A stretch of DNA of 64,000 nt, taken from contig JACKBA010000008.1 of assembly GCA_020634815.1 (NCBI GenBank), forward strand, positions 62,001 to 126,000. Direction: 5' to 3'. The position numbers and the translations under genes were made by a program. The DNA comes from Caldilineaceae bacterium (lineage in GTDB: Bacteria > Chloroflexota > Anaerolineae > Caldilineales > Caldilineaceae). The first letter of the stretch is position 1. Each line of letters opens with the position of its first letter. The notes under the pieces are model-generated. The model worked only from the letters and a program-made list of their open reading frames with translations. It was not told the DNA's origin and searched no databases. This document shows positions 20,307-32,030 of this stretch, piece after piece.

Positions 20307-21995
20307 ATGTTACGCATCCATCACAAATTCGTTCTGTTCGTTCTGTTCATGCTGGTGGCGCTGTCGCTTAGCGCATGCCAGCCAGTCACGCGGGAGCCAC
20401 AGGTACAGAGCGCACCTGCGTCTGCCCCGGAAGTCTTTGTCGAAGGCGCGCCGGTCCGGCTCGCCGTCGGCCTTGCGATCGGCCCCGACGATAATCTATA
20501 CGTCAGCACGCAATGGATTCGGCATGTGCTTGTGCTCGATCCGGAGAGCGGTGAAATCATCAAACGCTACGGTCCCGAAGAGGGCATCGACATTCCGGCG
20601 GACCTGGCCTTCGGCCCAGACGGCTCACTTTATGCCGGTCTGTATCCGGGCTTTGACGGGGATGCCATCCTGCGTTTGGCGCCGGACGGAACGGTGACGG
20701 GCATGCCGCTGCCGCCCATTATCTGGCCGGTCATGACCACCGAGGATGGACGGCTCTTTGCCGGTCTACTCATCGAGAACGATATGATCGTCGAACTCGA
20801 TCCCGACCTTCAGACACCGCCGCGCTCACTGGTCAGCAATGGCGTCTTCATCCACCTGCGCGAGGGGCCGGATGGGATGATCTATACGATCAAGTGGTTC
20901 GATGGTGAGATCGTACGCTTCGACCCGGACGCACCGGAAACGGTGGAGACGGTTGCGACCGGACTCACGTTGCCGTTCAACCTGGCCTTTGATTCACAGG
21001 GGCAACTTTACATTATCATGGGCGTCGATGACGCCACCGACGCCGTGGCCCGTCTAGACCTGACAACGGGCGAACCTGAAATCCTGGCCACAGTGCATAG
21101 CCTGCTCTACGGACTTGCCATCGACAGCAAAGATCGCATCTTCGTTTCGAGCGTCGACGACGGCGCGATCTTTGAGGTGTTGAAGGATGGCAACATTCGC
21201 ATGGTGAGCCCAGGCGGCATGACCCTGCCCAGCGACGTCGAAGTGATCGAACGGCCCGACGGTGAGTCACTTTTCCTGGCCGATTGGGGCGCCTGGCAGG
21301 AGTATGACACGGCCACTGGAGAATTGCGCAGCAGCCGTCATGGCACCTGGTGGCCCGGCACGCTGACAAATCCCGACACCATTGCTCCATTTGGGGACAA
21401 CTTGTTATTGGCATCTAGCGAGAACCAGCAGATCCAGATTTGGGATCCCGTGCAGCAGCAGGAAGTTCTGCTGATTGACCAACCCGGCGTGGACAATGCA
21501 ATCGGATTCGCAGGTGCAATCGTGGCAACCAGCTTCGAGAGCAAAGATGTTGTGAGCATCGATCCAGCGGCCCCCGAACAGCAAACCGTGTTGGCAGCAG
21601 ATCTTGCCTATCCGCTCGGACTAGCGGCCGATGCCGGCAATCTGTATGTCGGTGACTTCCTGGCAGGCCAGATTCTCCAGGTCGTAGCCGATAGTGTCAC
21701 ATTGGACTCACCCAAGCTCATAGCCGAGGGACTGCAAGGGCCGGAAGGCATGGCATTGACCGGCGATGGCCGGCTGCTGGTGGTCGAATCGGGCGCCAAT
21801 CGGCTCTCGATAGTCGATCTGGCCAGCGGTCAGGTCAGCACCCTGATCCCGGAACTCGGCATCTTGAACGACGTGCCCCGTTCGCGGCCGCAGCATTACT
21901 TTTTCAACGGCGTGGATGTCAGCCCGTCCGGAATGCTCTATGTCACTGCAGATGAACCGAACGTGATATATCGTTTGCCACTTCCGCCCAAATAG
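20307..21995 (+). CDS. Beta-propeller lipoprotein (SMP-30/NHL-like)
   Basis: A 562-aa exported lipoprotein. The signal peptide ends with lipobox LSAC (VLFMLVALSLSACQPV), so Cys19 should be lipidated. The mature part is built of repeats such as LAVGLAIGPDDNLYVSTQW, DLAFGPDGSLYAGLYPG, LAFDSQGQLYIIMGVDD and GLAIDSKDRIFVSSVDDG. This repeating hydrophobic-Gly-Pro-Asp-Gly-x-Leu-Tyr pattern is that of six-bladed SMP-30/gluconolactonase or NHL propellers. Metal-binding lactonase residues cannot be assigned by eye. ATG 20307 has AAAAGGAG upstream, while the frame before it lacks family character. The gene follows the triple hydrolase on the same strand. It may bind or hydrolyse a small extracellular ligand. 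Confidence 0.82.
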   Translation: MLRIHHKFVLFVLFMLVALSLSACQPVTREPQVQSAPASAPEVFVEGAPVRLAVGLAIGPDDNLYVSTQWIRHVLVLDPESGEIIKRYGPEEGIDIPADLAFGPDGSLYAGLYPGFDGDAILRLAPDGTVTGMPLPPIIWPVMTTEDGRLFAGLLIENDMIVELDPDLQTPPRSLVSNGVFIHLREGPDGMIYTIKWFDGEIVRFDPDAPETVETVATGLTLPFNLAFDSQGQLYIIMGVDDATDAVARLDLTTGEPEILATVHSLLYGLAIDSKDRIFVSSVDDGAIFEVLKDGNIRMVSPGGMTLPSDVEVIERPDGESLFLADWGAWQEYDTATGELRSSRHGTWWPGTLTNPDTIAPFGDNLLLASSENQQIQIWDPVQQQEVLLIDQPGVDNAIGFAGAIVATSFESKDVVSIDPAAPEQQTVLAADLAYPLGLAADAGNLYVGDFLAGQILQVVADSVTLDSPKLIAEGLQGPEGMALTGDGRLLVVESGANRLSIVDLASGQVSTLIPELGILNDVPRSRPQHYFFNGVDVSPSGMLYVTADEPNVIYRLPLPPK

Positions 21996-22047
21996 CATCG
22001 TGCTGACTCGGAGGGGTGCCGCGCCACCCCTCCGAGTCAGCACGATG
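21996..22047 (+). terminator. Long perfect hairpin terminator
   Basis: Two 23-base arms (21996-22018 and 22025-22047) pair perfectly around a 6-base loop (CCGCGC). The left arm starts CATCGTGCTGACTCGG on the base after the propeller gene's stop codon. No T run follows. Confidence 0.75.
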
Positions 22048-22272
22048 CAGCCGTCGCGTGTTCGGGAAATCTTCGTCGTAGTCACGTCAGAATTGCGGCG
22101 CCGAGTCTTCAACCAGCGTGGACGACTCAGCGTTCGGGCCAACCCTTCATGGGCACTATTTCACCGAAGTTGATCGCTGCCAGGTTTCGCGACTGCAAAA
22201 GGGTGCTATGATCAAAGGGGAGTTGTGTCGCAGAGAGATTTCTTCAGTGCCGCCAAGAACCAGGAGATCAGG

Positions 22273-23295
22273 ATGCTGCACTCTACTAATGATACGGTCG
22301 CATGGCTGCTCGAACCAGATCCGACCAATCCCGGCGTGCGCTACATGGCGCTGCGCGACGTGCTTGGCCAGCCCTCCGACACACCCGAAGTTGCGGCCGC
22401 GCAAGCCGCGGTGATGAGCAGCGGCCCCGTACCAGCAATCCTGGCCGCGCAGGACCCGGCCGGCTACTGGGTCGAGCCCGGCCCCGGCTACTATCCCAAG
22501 TACACCGGCACCGTCTGGCAGGTCACCTTCCTCGCCCAACTGGGCGCCGACGGCCGCGACTCGCGCGTGACCGCCGCCTGCGACTACGTGCTCGACCACA
22601 CCCGCTCGCGCTATGGTGGCTTCAGCGCCGGCGCCGACCCCGCCGGGCAGATCCACTGCCTGCAGGGCAACCTCGTCGCTGCGCTCATCGACCTGGGCCG
22701 GCTGGGCGATCCGCGCCTGGACGACGCGCTCGACTGGCTGGCGCGCAGCATCACCGGCGAGGACATTGCGCCCGCCGAGGAGAAGGACGCGCCGGTGCGC
22801 TTCTACCGCAGCGGCAACAGTGCGCCGGGCTTTGCATGCAGCGCCAACAACCACCTGCCGTGCGCGTGGGGTGCGGTCAAGGCCATGCTGGCGCTGAGCA
22901 AGGTGCCGGAAGCGGCACGCACGCCGGCGATCCGCGCCGCCATCGCGACCGGCAGCCAGTTCCTGCTGAGCCGCGACCCGGCGGTGGCCGATTACCCCAT
23001 GGGGTATGCCACAAAACCCAGCCAGAGTTGGTTTCGCTTCGGCTATCCCATCGCCTATGTCACCGATGTGTTGCAGACGCTGGAGGTGCTCACCGCGCTT
23101 GGCTATGGCGGCGATGCGCGGCTGCGCCCGGCGCTGGAACTCCTGCTGAGCAAGCGCGACAAGCAGGGACGCTGGCGCATGGAGTACACCTACAACGGCA
23201 AGATGTGGGTGGATGTCGAGCACAGAGGGGAACCGAGCAAATGGGTGACATTGCGTGCGGCGCGCGTACTTCGGCGCTGCGAGAGGCCTCTGTAG
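22273..23295 (+). CDS. Prenyltransferase/squalene-cyclase-like alpha/alpha-barrel protein, function unknown
   Basis: A 340-aa cytosolic protein with repeats typical of the terpene cyclase/prenyltransferase alpha/alpha barrel: GYWVEPGPGYYPKYTGTVWQ, VLDHTRSRYGGFSAG, ALIDLGRLGDPRLDDALDWL, and the C-terminal KRDKQGRWRMEYTYNGKMW. No cyclase DxDD motif is visible, so it is probably not a terpene cyclase. Cys and His residues (QIHCLQGN, FACSANNHLPCAW) are conserved-looking and could bind a metal. The ATG at 22273 is preferred because AGGAG lies 6 bases upstream; a GTG at 22225 would add 16 residues. No operon partner is evident. Confidence 0.7.
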   Translation: MLHSTNDTVAWLLEPDPTNPGVRYMALRDVLGQPSDTPEVAAAQAAVMSSGPVPAILAAQDPAGYWVEPGPGYYPKYTGTVWQVTFLAQLGADGRDSRVTAACDYVLDHTRSRYGGFSAGADPAGQIHCLQGNLVAALIDLGRLGDPRLDDALDWLARSITGEDIAPAEEKDAPVRFYRSGNSAPGFACSANNHLPCAWGAVKAMLALSKVPEAARTPAIRAAIATGSQFLLSRDPAVADYPMGYATKPSQSWFRFGYPIAYVTDVLQTLEVLTALGYGGDARLRPALELLLSKRDKQGRWRMEYTYNGKMWVDVEHRGEPSKWVTLRAARVLRRCERPL

Positions 23296-23325
23296 CAGCC
23301 GCCGATCGCGCCCAGAAATCCGTGC

Positions 23326-23384
23326 TATAATTACTTTTACAGCATAGAAGGAGGCCGATTCCGTTCGCGCAGGAGGAGCCAGTC
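23326..23384 (+). promoter_or_regulatory. Candidate promoter and ribosome site of a small leader ORF
   Basis: A perfect -10 TATAAT (23326-23331) without a clear -35 is followed by two ribosome-site-like stretches, AAGGAGG (23348-23354) and AGGAGGAG (23371-23378). The latter is 6 bases before the ATG at 23385. Confidence 0.35.
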
Positions 23385-23594
23385 ATGGTCCACCGCGCCA
23401 CGTTTATCGGCTGGAAGTTCGATGCACCTGAACACACAGATGCACCCAGCGTCCAGCCCAGGGTGATCAAAAATTCATCCGCCCCCGTTTCTCTGCGCTT
23501 GCCACCTGCCCCGGCGACACGCAAGACTGTGCCTGGCTGTCCCTGCCAGGGCTTGACGAGTGCCGTTTCCCTGTCGTCATGTCGAGAACTGTGA
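23385..23594 (+). CDS. Small ORF of unknown function (69 aa), possible leader peptide
   Basis: The only support is context: a TATAAT box 54 bases upstream, AGGAGGAG at ideal spacing from ATG 23385, and no competing gene in this 345-base gap. The product is proline- and serine-rich with no signal peptide, membrane helix or known domain, and its composition is not clearly protein-like. The BON-like gene starts 46 bases after its stop, so it may be a translated leader or an untranslated 5' region. I would not be surprised if it is not a gene. Confidence 0.3.
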   Translation: MVHRATFIGWKFDAPEHTDAPSVQPRVIKNSSAPVSLRLPPAPATRKTVPGCPCQGLTSAVSLSSCREL

Positions 23595-23640
23595 AGCGCG
23601 CGTTCCGCGCAGAGTGGGCGCGCCCTGTCGAGGAGACCCT

Positions 23641-23913
23641 ATGAACATCCTGCCACGCAAAGCCAACTATGCCGACGCCAAGATTGAAGCCGTTGCCCAA
23701 CAGGCGCTGGCGACCGATCCCATGATCGCCGACCCAGCCACATTTACCATCAGCAGTCGCAAGGGCGTCATCCACATTGAGGGCACCGTCCACCGTGACG
23801 AAGAGCAGCAGCGCATCGAGACGGTGGTCATCGCTGCGCTGCAACACATGGGACTAAAGTATGACCGGATCGCCAACGACCTGCGCGTAATCCACCTGGC
23901 CGGTACGTCATAG
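23641..23913 (+). CDS. Small BON-like domain protein
   Basis: A 90-aa protein. The C-terminal two thirds, from TFTISSRKGVIHIEGTVHRD to the end, follow the BON pattern: beta strand, Gly turn, strand, then a helix with EEQQRIETVVIAAL and a final strand (DLRVIHLAG). BON domains usually bind phospholipids or other ligands at membranes. This one has no signal peptide, so it would be cytosolic. The start at ATG 23641 has GAGGAG upstream. It is 52 bases before the beta-lactamase-fold lipoprotein gene and could be cotranscribed with it. Confidence 0.6.
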   Translation: MNILPRKANYADAKIEAVAQQALATDPMIADPATFTISSRKGVIHIEGTVHRDEEQQRIETVVIAALQHMGLKYDRIANDLRVIHLAGTS

Positions 23914-23965
23914 CCAGTTGAAGGGCGGCCGCGCAGGTGAGAGCCGCCCGAAAGGGGGTACCCCC

Positions 23966-25210
23966 ATGAACACCCGAGCACCTATGTTGAGTCTGCTTGG
24001 GCTGGCAATAGCGTTGAGCGGATGCCAGGGTATCGTAGCAGCAGGTCCTGTGCCAAGACCGGATATCGCTGCAACGCTGCCGCGCCCCGTGCCGACGCCT
24101 GCCCCGCCAGCCGTACCCACGCTTGACGAGTCTACCCTGGGCTGGGTCAATCGCATGGTCGAGGCATCCATGGCGGTGAACGAGATTCCTGGCTTTGCCA
24201 TCGGCATCGTTAAGGACGGGCAGGTCGTCTATGCCGCGGGCTATGGCGTGGCCGAGCGCGGCGCGGCGCGGGCGATGACGCCGCAGACGCTTGCCCCCGC
24301 CGCATCGCTCTCCACGCAATTCACGGCTGCCGCCATCCTGCAACTTGCCGCGCAGGGCGACATCGACCTCGACGCGCCGGCCGCCGGTTACTTGCCCGAT
24401 GTGCCGTTCGCCGACCCGCGCCTGGCAGCCGTCACCATCCGCCAATTGCTTGCCAACACCAGCGGCTTGCCACAGATCAGCGGCGCGGCGGGCTATGATT
24501 CTACGCGGCGCGCGTCCACGCCGGACGATCTGAATCGCTACCTTGCCGGCCGCACCCTGGCTGCCGATCCGGCGGAGCGCTTCGAGATCAGCAACGACAA
24601 CTGGGATCTGCTTGCGGCTGTGGTGTCGAGCGTTGCGGGCCAGCCCTTCGAGCAGTACGCGGCCGATCATCTCCTCGCACCGGCCGGCATGACATCCAGC
24701 ACCTTCCGCTTGGCCGAGGCGGACCCGGCGCAACTCACCGCATCGCACTGGCTGGACGCGGGCGGGCGGTCCGTCTCCAGCCGCGCCCCTCCCGAGTACG
24801 ACCAACTTCACGCCGGCGCCACCGGGCTCGTGACCAATGTCGACGATCTGCTGGCGTGGGCGGCGCTCAATCTCGACCATGGCCGCTGTGCCGATGCCCA
24901 GGTCGTCCCCAAAGAGACGTACGCCGAAATGTGGGCGCCGCATGCACGCTTTGACGACGAGTTCGGCGGCCTCTTCGAGCAGTGGGGGCTGGGCTGGGCG
25001 CTGGCCGACGAGCAGGGGCACCGCGTGGCCTGGTGGGGCGGCATGAGCCTCGGCGCGAACATGATGCTCTTCCTGGCGCCGGACGATGACGTCGCCGTCG
25101 TCACGCTGGCCAATGCCACCCGGGAGGGAACGGGGCCGCCCTGGTACAGCTACTCCGTCGGCTACTCGATCCTCCAGTTGTTGCTGGAGGTGCAGATCGG
25201 CGGCACCTGA
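23966..25210 (+). CDS. Beta-lactamase-fold lipoprotein with degenerate catalytic motifs
   Basis: A 414-aa lipoprotein; the signal peptide ends in lipobox ALSGC (Cys20). A Pro/Ala-rich linker is followed by a class C beta-lactamase/esterase fold: PGFAIGIVKDGQVVYAAGYG, TIRQLLANTSGLPQISG, and a C-terminal VAWWGGMSLGANMMLFL. At the SxxK site it reads S-L-S-T (114-117): the Ser is kept but the Lys is Thr. The YxN motif is replaced by ISN (FEISNDNWDLL). Catalysis of the usual type is therefore doubtful; it may bind a ligand or peptidoglycan instead. ATG 23966 is preceded by AAAGGGGG. The palindrome GGGGGTACCCCC (23954-23965) abuts the start and could occlude or mark it. Confidence 0.85.
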   Translation: MNTRAPMLSLLGLAIALSGCQGIVAAGPVPRPDIAATLPRPVPTPAPPAVPTLDESTLGWVNRMVEASMAVNEIPGFAIGIVKDGQVVYAAGYGVAERGAARAMTPQTLAPAASLSTQFTAAAILQLAAQGDIDLDAPAAGYLPDVPFADPRLAAVTIRQLLANTSGLPQISGAAGYDSTRRASTPDDLNRYLAGRTLAADPAERFEISNDNWDLLAAVVSSVAGQPFEQYAADHLLAPAGMTSSTFRLAEADPAQLTASHWLDAGGRSVSSRAPPEYDQLHAGATGLVTNVDDLLAWAALNLDHGRCADAQVVPKETYAEMWAPHARFDDEFGGLFEQWGLGWALADEQGHRVAWWGGMSLGANMMLFLAPDDDVAVVTLANATREGTGPPWYSYSVGYSILQLLLEVQIGGT

Positions 25211-25279
25211 CCGCTGGAGAACGCATCGGTCGGATGCGATTGAAAATCCGCACTGGAAGTCATTCACAAGGAGCATATC

Positions 25280-25495
25280 ATGCCGAATAGTGTCTACAAG
25301 ATCGTGGAGTTGGTGGGAACGAGCCCCGAGTCGTGGGAGATGGCGGCGGCCAATGCCGTGCGCACGGCCGCGCAGTCGTTGCAGGATCTGCGCATCGCCG
25401 AGGTCGTCGAGCAGGATCTGCACATCGAGGATGACGCAAGCATCACCTATCGCGTGCGGCTCAAGCTGTCGTTCAAGTATCACGCCGAGGCCTGA
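25280..25495 (+). CDS. Dodecin family flavin-binding protein
   Basis: A 71-aa protein matching dodecin in length and layout: VYKIVELVGTSPESWEMAA, then a helix AANAVRTAAQSLQDLRIAEV, then strands ending YRVRLKLSFKY. Dodecins form hollow dodecamers that store or buffer riboflavin, FMN or FAD (bacterial/archaeal type) in the cytoplasm. The conserved pattern SWEMAAANAV is intact. The gene lies between the beta-lactamase-fold lipoprotein and a radical SAM gene that starts 8 bases after its stop, so it is probably cotranscribed with the latter. AAGGAG precedes the ATG with 7-base spacing. Confidence 0.93.
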   Translation: MPNSVYKIVELVGTSPESWEMAAANAVRTAAQSLQDLRIAEVVEQDLHIEDDASITYRVRLKLSFKYHAEA

Positions 25496-25503
25496 TCGCA
25501 ATC

Positions 25504-26457
25504 ATGGGCGCACATGGCCGCAACGAGCCGGCCTATCTGGCGCTTCACCGCAGCGGTGAACTCCAGGCACGGGCGAGGCAGGCGATCGCTTGCCTCGCCC
25601 AATGTCGCTTCTGCCCGCGCATCTGCGCCGTGAACCGTCTGGCCGGCGAGACCGGCATCTGCAAGACGGGGCGGCTGGCCCGCGTCAGCAGCAGCTTTGC
25701 ACACATGGGCGAGGAGGAGTGCCTGCGCGGCTGGCGCGGCAGCGGCACGATCTTCTTTGCACGCTGCTCCCTGCGCTGCGTCTTCTGCCAGAACTTCGCG
25801 ATCAGCCAGGGCGGCATGGGCACCGAACTTGCGCCCCACCGCCTCGCCCAACTCATGCTCGAGATGCAGGACCTGGGCTGCCATAACCTCAACCTGGTCA
25901 CGCCGGAGCACGTCGTGCCGCAGATTCTGGAGGCACTGGACATCGCCGCCGACCGCGGCCTCGCCCTGCCCATCGTCTACAACACCTCCGCCTACGATTC
26001 CATGGCGAGTCTACGCCTGCTCGACGGCGTGGTCGACATCTACATGCCCGACTTCAAGTTCTGGGATCCCCACCTCGCCCAACGCTACCTCAAGGCCAAG
26101 GATTACCCGGAGGTGGCGCGCCGCGCGATCCGCGAGATGCACCGTCAGGTCGGCGCGCTCGTCGTCGACAGAGACGGGCTGGCGCAGCGCGGCGTATTGC
26201 TGCGCCACCTGATCATGCCGGGCTGCATCGAGGACTCCAAGGCAATCATGCGCTTTGTAGCCAAGGAACTCTCGACGCACACCTATGTCAACCTCATGGA
26301 CCAGTACTATCCGGCAGGCAAGGTCGACGTGACCCGTTACGCGGCGTTGAACCGCTGCATCACGCGCGATGAGTATGAGGAAGTGCTGGCGTACGCGCAG
26401 CGCGTGGGTCTGCGACGCTTCGACACGCGTCACGCCGGCTATCACTGGACACAATAA
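25504..26457 (+). CDS. Radical SAM protein (PflX/pyruvate formate-lyase-activase-like)
   Basis: A 317-aa protein. The SAM [4Fe-4S] motif CSLRCVFCQN (C-x3-C-x2-C) is at about residues 89-98. An N-terminal Cys-rich segment (CLAQCRFCPRICAVNR, then GICKTG) precedes it, a hallmark of the PflX-like radical SAM group. The TIM-barrel continues through NLVTPEHVVPQILEAL, YNTSAYDS and DIYMPDFKFWD. It should generate a 5'-deoxyadenosyl radical; its target is unknown, and no glycyl radical enzyme is encoded nearby. It is 8 bases after dodecin, which hints at cotranscription. The start at ATG 25504 fits this spacing. Confidence 0.9.
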   Translation: MGAHGRNEPAYLALHRSGELQARARQAIACLAQCRFCPRICAVNRLAGETGICKTGRLARVSSSFAHMGEEECLRGWRGSGTIFFARCSLRCVFCQNFAISQGGMGTELAPHRLAQLMLEMQDLGCHNLNLVTPEHVVPQILEALDIAADRGLALPIVYNTSAYDSMASLRLLDGVVDIYMPDFKFWDPHLAQRYLKAKDYPEVARRAIREMHRQVGALVVDRDGLAQRGVLLRHLIMPGCIEDSKAIMRFVAKELSTHTYVNLMDQYYPAGKVDVTRYAALNRCITRDEYEEVLAYAQRVGLRRFDTRHAGYHWTQ

Positions 26458-26747
26458 TCGCCGCATTCCTTGCACATTCCCTACTCATTTCCTGTCCGTC
26501 GCAACCATTTCCCGGCGTGCATGCTACAATTAACTTGAAACGGTCTTGATGTCGGGCCGCAGTGATGGGAGCGCATGGGATTTGGCCGGCGCCAGCATGC
26601 AGCCCCTCCTGCGGCCCAGCACAACAGATTCTACTCCCTGTGGTGTGGTCATTTTCCGCACCGCCGACATGCAATCAAACCAACTGTTTGCCGACGGTGC
26701 CTGGTGGCCCCAACGTTCCGGTCAAAGACGACCGAAGGAGGGAAACC
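26458..26747 (+). promoter_or_regulatory. Promoter region of the rhodanese lipoprotein gene
   Basis: A gene-free stretch of 290 bases. It has a -10-like TACAAT at 26525-26530 without a clear -35, and the ribosome site GAAGGAGGG just before ATG 26748. Nothing else stands out. Confidence 0.35.
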
Positions 26748-27806
26748 ATGACAGCTTCGTTATGGCGAATCGTTGGCATATTGTTACTTGGTTTGGTTCC
26801 CTTGCTGAGCGGATGCCAGCCCATCCAGGCTCCGCCTGAAGTTGCCGTCGCCTCAACCTCCGACGTTGTGCGCGGCGCGTACGGCCAGTGGGACCTTGCG
26901 CTGATCCCCTCGTATGCGCTGGCGGAAGACGAGTCCGCAGAACTCGCCGGCTATGTCAACCCGCAGGCGATGGTCACCAGCGGATGGCTGGCGGCCAATC
27001 TCGACAACCCGCGCGTGCGTCTGCTCGACGTGCGCCGCCCCATCGGTGCGGCAAACTTCGCCATGGCGCATATTCCCCAGGCGCAGCACGTCGATCTCTG
27101 GATCGACCTCATGGAGCGCGATCCGAACCAGCCGATGATGGACCTGATTGGGCCGGATCGCTTTGCCGGGCTGATGAGCCGGCTCGGGGTGGCGAATGAC
27201 TCCACCGTCATCGTCTACGATGCGGGCGAAGGCACCTCGGCGGCGACGTTGTGGTGGGCCATGCGCCGCTACGGCCACGAGGATGTGCGGCTGCTCAACG
27301 GCGGGCTCGTCAAGTGGCTGATGGAGGGGCGTGAGACAACCAGTCGCGTGCCCACGTTCGACCCGACGACCTATGTCATCAACGAACAGCCCCAGTTGCT
27401 GGCCACGTTGACCGATGTGAAGCAGGCAATCGCCGACCCCACGATCTTCATCGTCGACGCGCGGCCCTTCGGCTACTTCACCGGTGACATCGCGCACGCG
27501 GCGACGCCGACCATCGGCCACATCCCCGGCGCGCTCACCATGCCGGCGCCCTGGCAGCTCACTCCCGGGCAGAAGACAATTCTACCCGCCGAGCAGCTTG
27601 CCATGACCTTCGATCTCATGGAGATCACGCCCGCACAGCGCGGCATTACCTACTGCGGCAACGGACACCTGGCGGCATTCGACGCGTTCCTGCTCTACTT
27701 GATGGGCTTTGAGAACGTGGCCGTCTACGACAGCTCGTGGACGGAATATGGCGTGATGCCGGACATGCCGACCGAAACCGGCTGCAACCAGGGGCTCGGC
27801 CTGTAA
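26748..27806 (+). CDS. Tandem-rhodanese sulfurtransferase lipoprotein
   Basis: A 352-aa exported lipoprotein with lipobox LLSGC (VGILLLGLVPLLSGCQP). Two rhodanese domains follow. The first (about 55-190) has VRLLDVRRPIGAANFAMAHI and VYDAGEGTSAATLWWAMR but no loop Cys, as is usual for the non-catalytic half. The second (about 200-340) has FIVDARPFGYFTG, GHIPGAL and an active loop YCGNGHLAAF with the catalytic Cys. Thiosulfate or mercaptopyruvate sulfurtransferases with this layout transfer sulfane sulfur to cyanide or thiols; placed outside the membrane it may detoxify or relay sulfur. ATG 26748 is set by the lipobox and the GAAGGAGGG ribosome site. A strong terminator follows at 27829. Confidence 0.9.
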   Translation: MTASLWRIVGILLLGLVPLLSGCQPIQAPPEVAVASTSDVVRGAYGQWDLALIPSYALAEDESAELAGYVNPQAMVTSGWLAANLDNPRVRLLDVRRPIGAANFAMAHIPQAQHVDLWIDLMERDPNQPMMDLIGPDRFAGLMSRLGVANDSTVIVYDAGEGTSAATLWWAMRRYGHEDVRLLNGGLVKWLMEGRETTSRVPTFDPTTYVINEQPQLLATLTDVKQAIADPTIFIVDARPFGYFTGDIAHAATPTIGHIPGALTMPAPWQLTPGQKTILPAEQLAMTFDLMEITPAQRGITYCGNGHLAAFDAFLLYLMGFENVAVYDSSWTEYGVMPDMPTETGCNQGLGL

Positions 27807-27828
27807 CCTCTTGGCGCCGGCCAGAGTT

Positions 27829-27874
27829 GGCGCATCTGCATGGTCAGCGCGACCGTGCAGATGCGCCCCTTTTT
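27829..27874 (+). terminator. Rho-independent terminator after the rhodanese gene
   Basis: GGCGCATCTGCATGGTC (27829-27845) pairs with GACCGTGCAGATGCGCC (27851-27867) over 17 base pairs, one of them G-U, with a 5-base loop. Five T residues follow at 27870-27874. Confidence 0.9.
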
Positions 27875-27985
27875 GATTGGGGCGATCATGCGTGCATGCA
27901 GGTGACGCCGGGCACAAAAGCTGCTACACTGGCAGCCATAACAGGCGACGCCACCAACCATCTCCGGAAAGAATGAGGAGCCACC

Positions 27986-28351
27986 ATGCCCGAGGCCAAC
28001 GCGCTCATCGAGTTCATTGCCACTGCCATCGATATCCTTGGCGTGCTCTTCATCGTACTGGGCACGACGCTGGCGATCGGGATGGTGATCTTCTGGCGTG
28101 TCTTTGGCAAGCCCACCGGCGACCGCTATACCACCTTTCGTGTCGTCATGGGCCGCGGCATGTTGATCGGACTGGAAGTGCTGCTTGCCGCCGATATCAT
28201 CAAGACCGTCGCGCTCGAGCCGAACTTCGCCAACCTGGGCGCGCTGGGTCTTCTCGTCATTATCCGCACGTTCCTAAGCTGGACCCTCACCGTGGAACTG
28301 ACGGGACGCTGGCCCTGGCAAGAGCGGCCGGAAGAGGCCGGCTCGACCTAG
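27986..28351 (+). CDS. DUF1622 family membrane protein
   Basis: A 121-aa integral membrane protein with three predicted helices: IDILGVLFIVLGTTLAIGMV, MLIGLEVLLAADIIKTV and LGLLVIIRTFLSWTLTVEL. The conserved block between them (FRVVMGRGMLIGLEVLLAAD, 20 residues) with RTFLSWTLTVEL is diagnostic of DUF1622. Its function is unknown. It is a monocistronic gene after a terminator, and its ATG is preceded by GAGGAG. The gene ends 12 bases from the convergent kinase-pyrophosphorylase gene. Confidence 0.9.
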   Translation: MPEANALIEFIATAIDILGVLFIVLGTTLAIGMVIFWRVFGKPTGDRYTTFRVVMGRGMLIGLEVLLAADIIKTVALEPNFANLGALGLLVIIRTFLSWTLTVELTGRWPWQERPEEAGST

Positions 28352-28363
28352 CCGCCAGCCGCG

Positions 28364-31768
<3,405 letters not shown>

Positions 31769-31935
31769 GGCAGTCGCCGAGAAGGTGGTTGGCCCGCGGT
31801 GGGGCAAGGATTTGCTGCAACCATTGTAGCGCAGAAAGGAATGCACGGCGAAGCTGTGTCGCCAATGGGGTACGTCCCAGGATATTGGCGAAGTCAGCGC
31901 CGGCATCATCATGGGACACGCCTGCGCCAGTGTGC

Positions 31936-31953
31936 CTGTGATATAATTCACAG
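31936..31953 (+). promoter_or_regulatory. CRP-like palindrome enclosing the -10 box of the thioester-protein gene
   Basis: CTGTGA-TATAAT-TCACAG is a perfect CRP consensus palindrome (TGTGA-N6-TCACA) whose spacer is itself a perfect -10 TATAAT (31942-31947). There is no good -35. A regulator bound here would cover the -10 and repress. The leader to ATG 32031 would be about 77 bases. Confidence 0.55.
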
Positions 31954-32030
31954 ACTGGCGGAGCAACCCACGCGCCATATTCAAACCAAACTGCATACCC
32001 TGTGGCGATGGTGCCACGAAGGAGCGGACT

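Noticed and set aside
31769..32017. 83-residue N-terminal extension of the kinase-pyrophosphorylase
   Set aside because: It crosses the CRP/-10 promoter of the opposite-strand gene and lacks conserved character.
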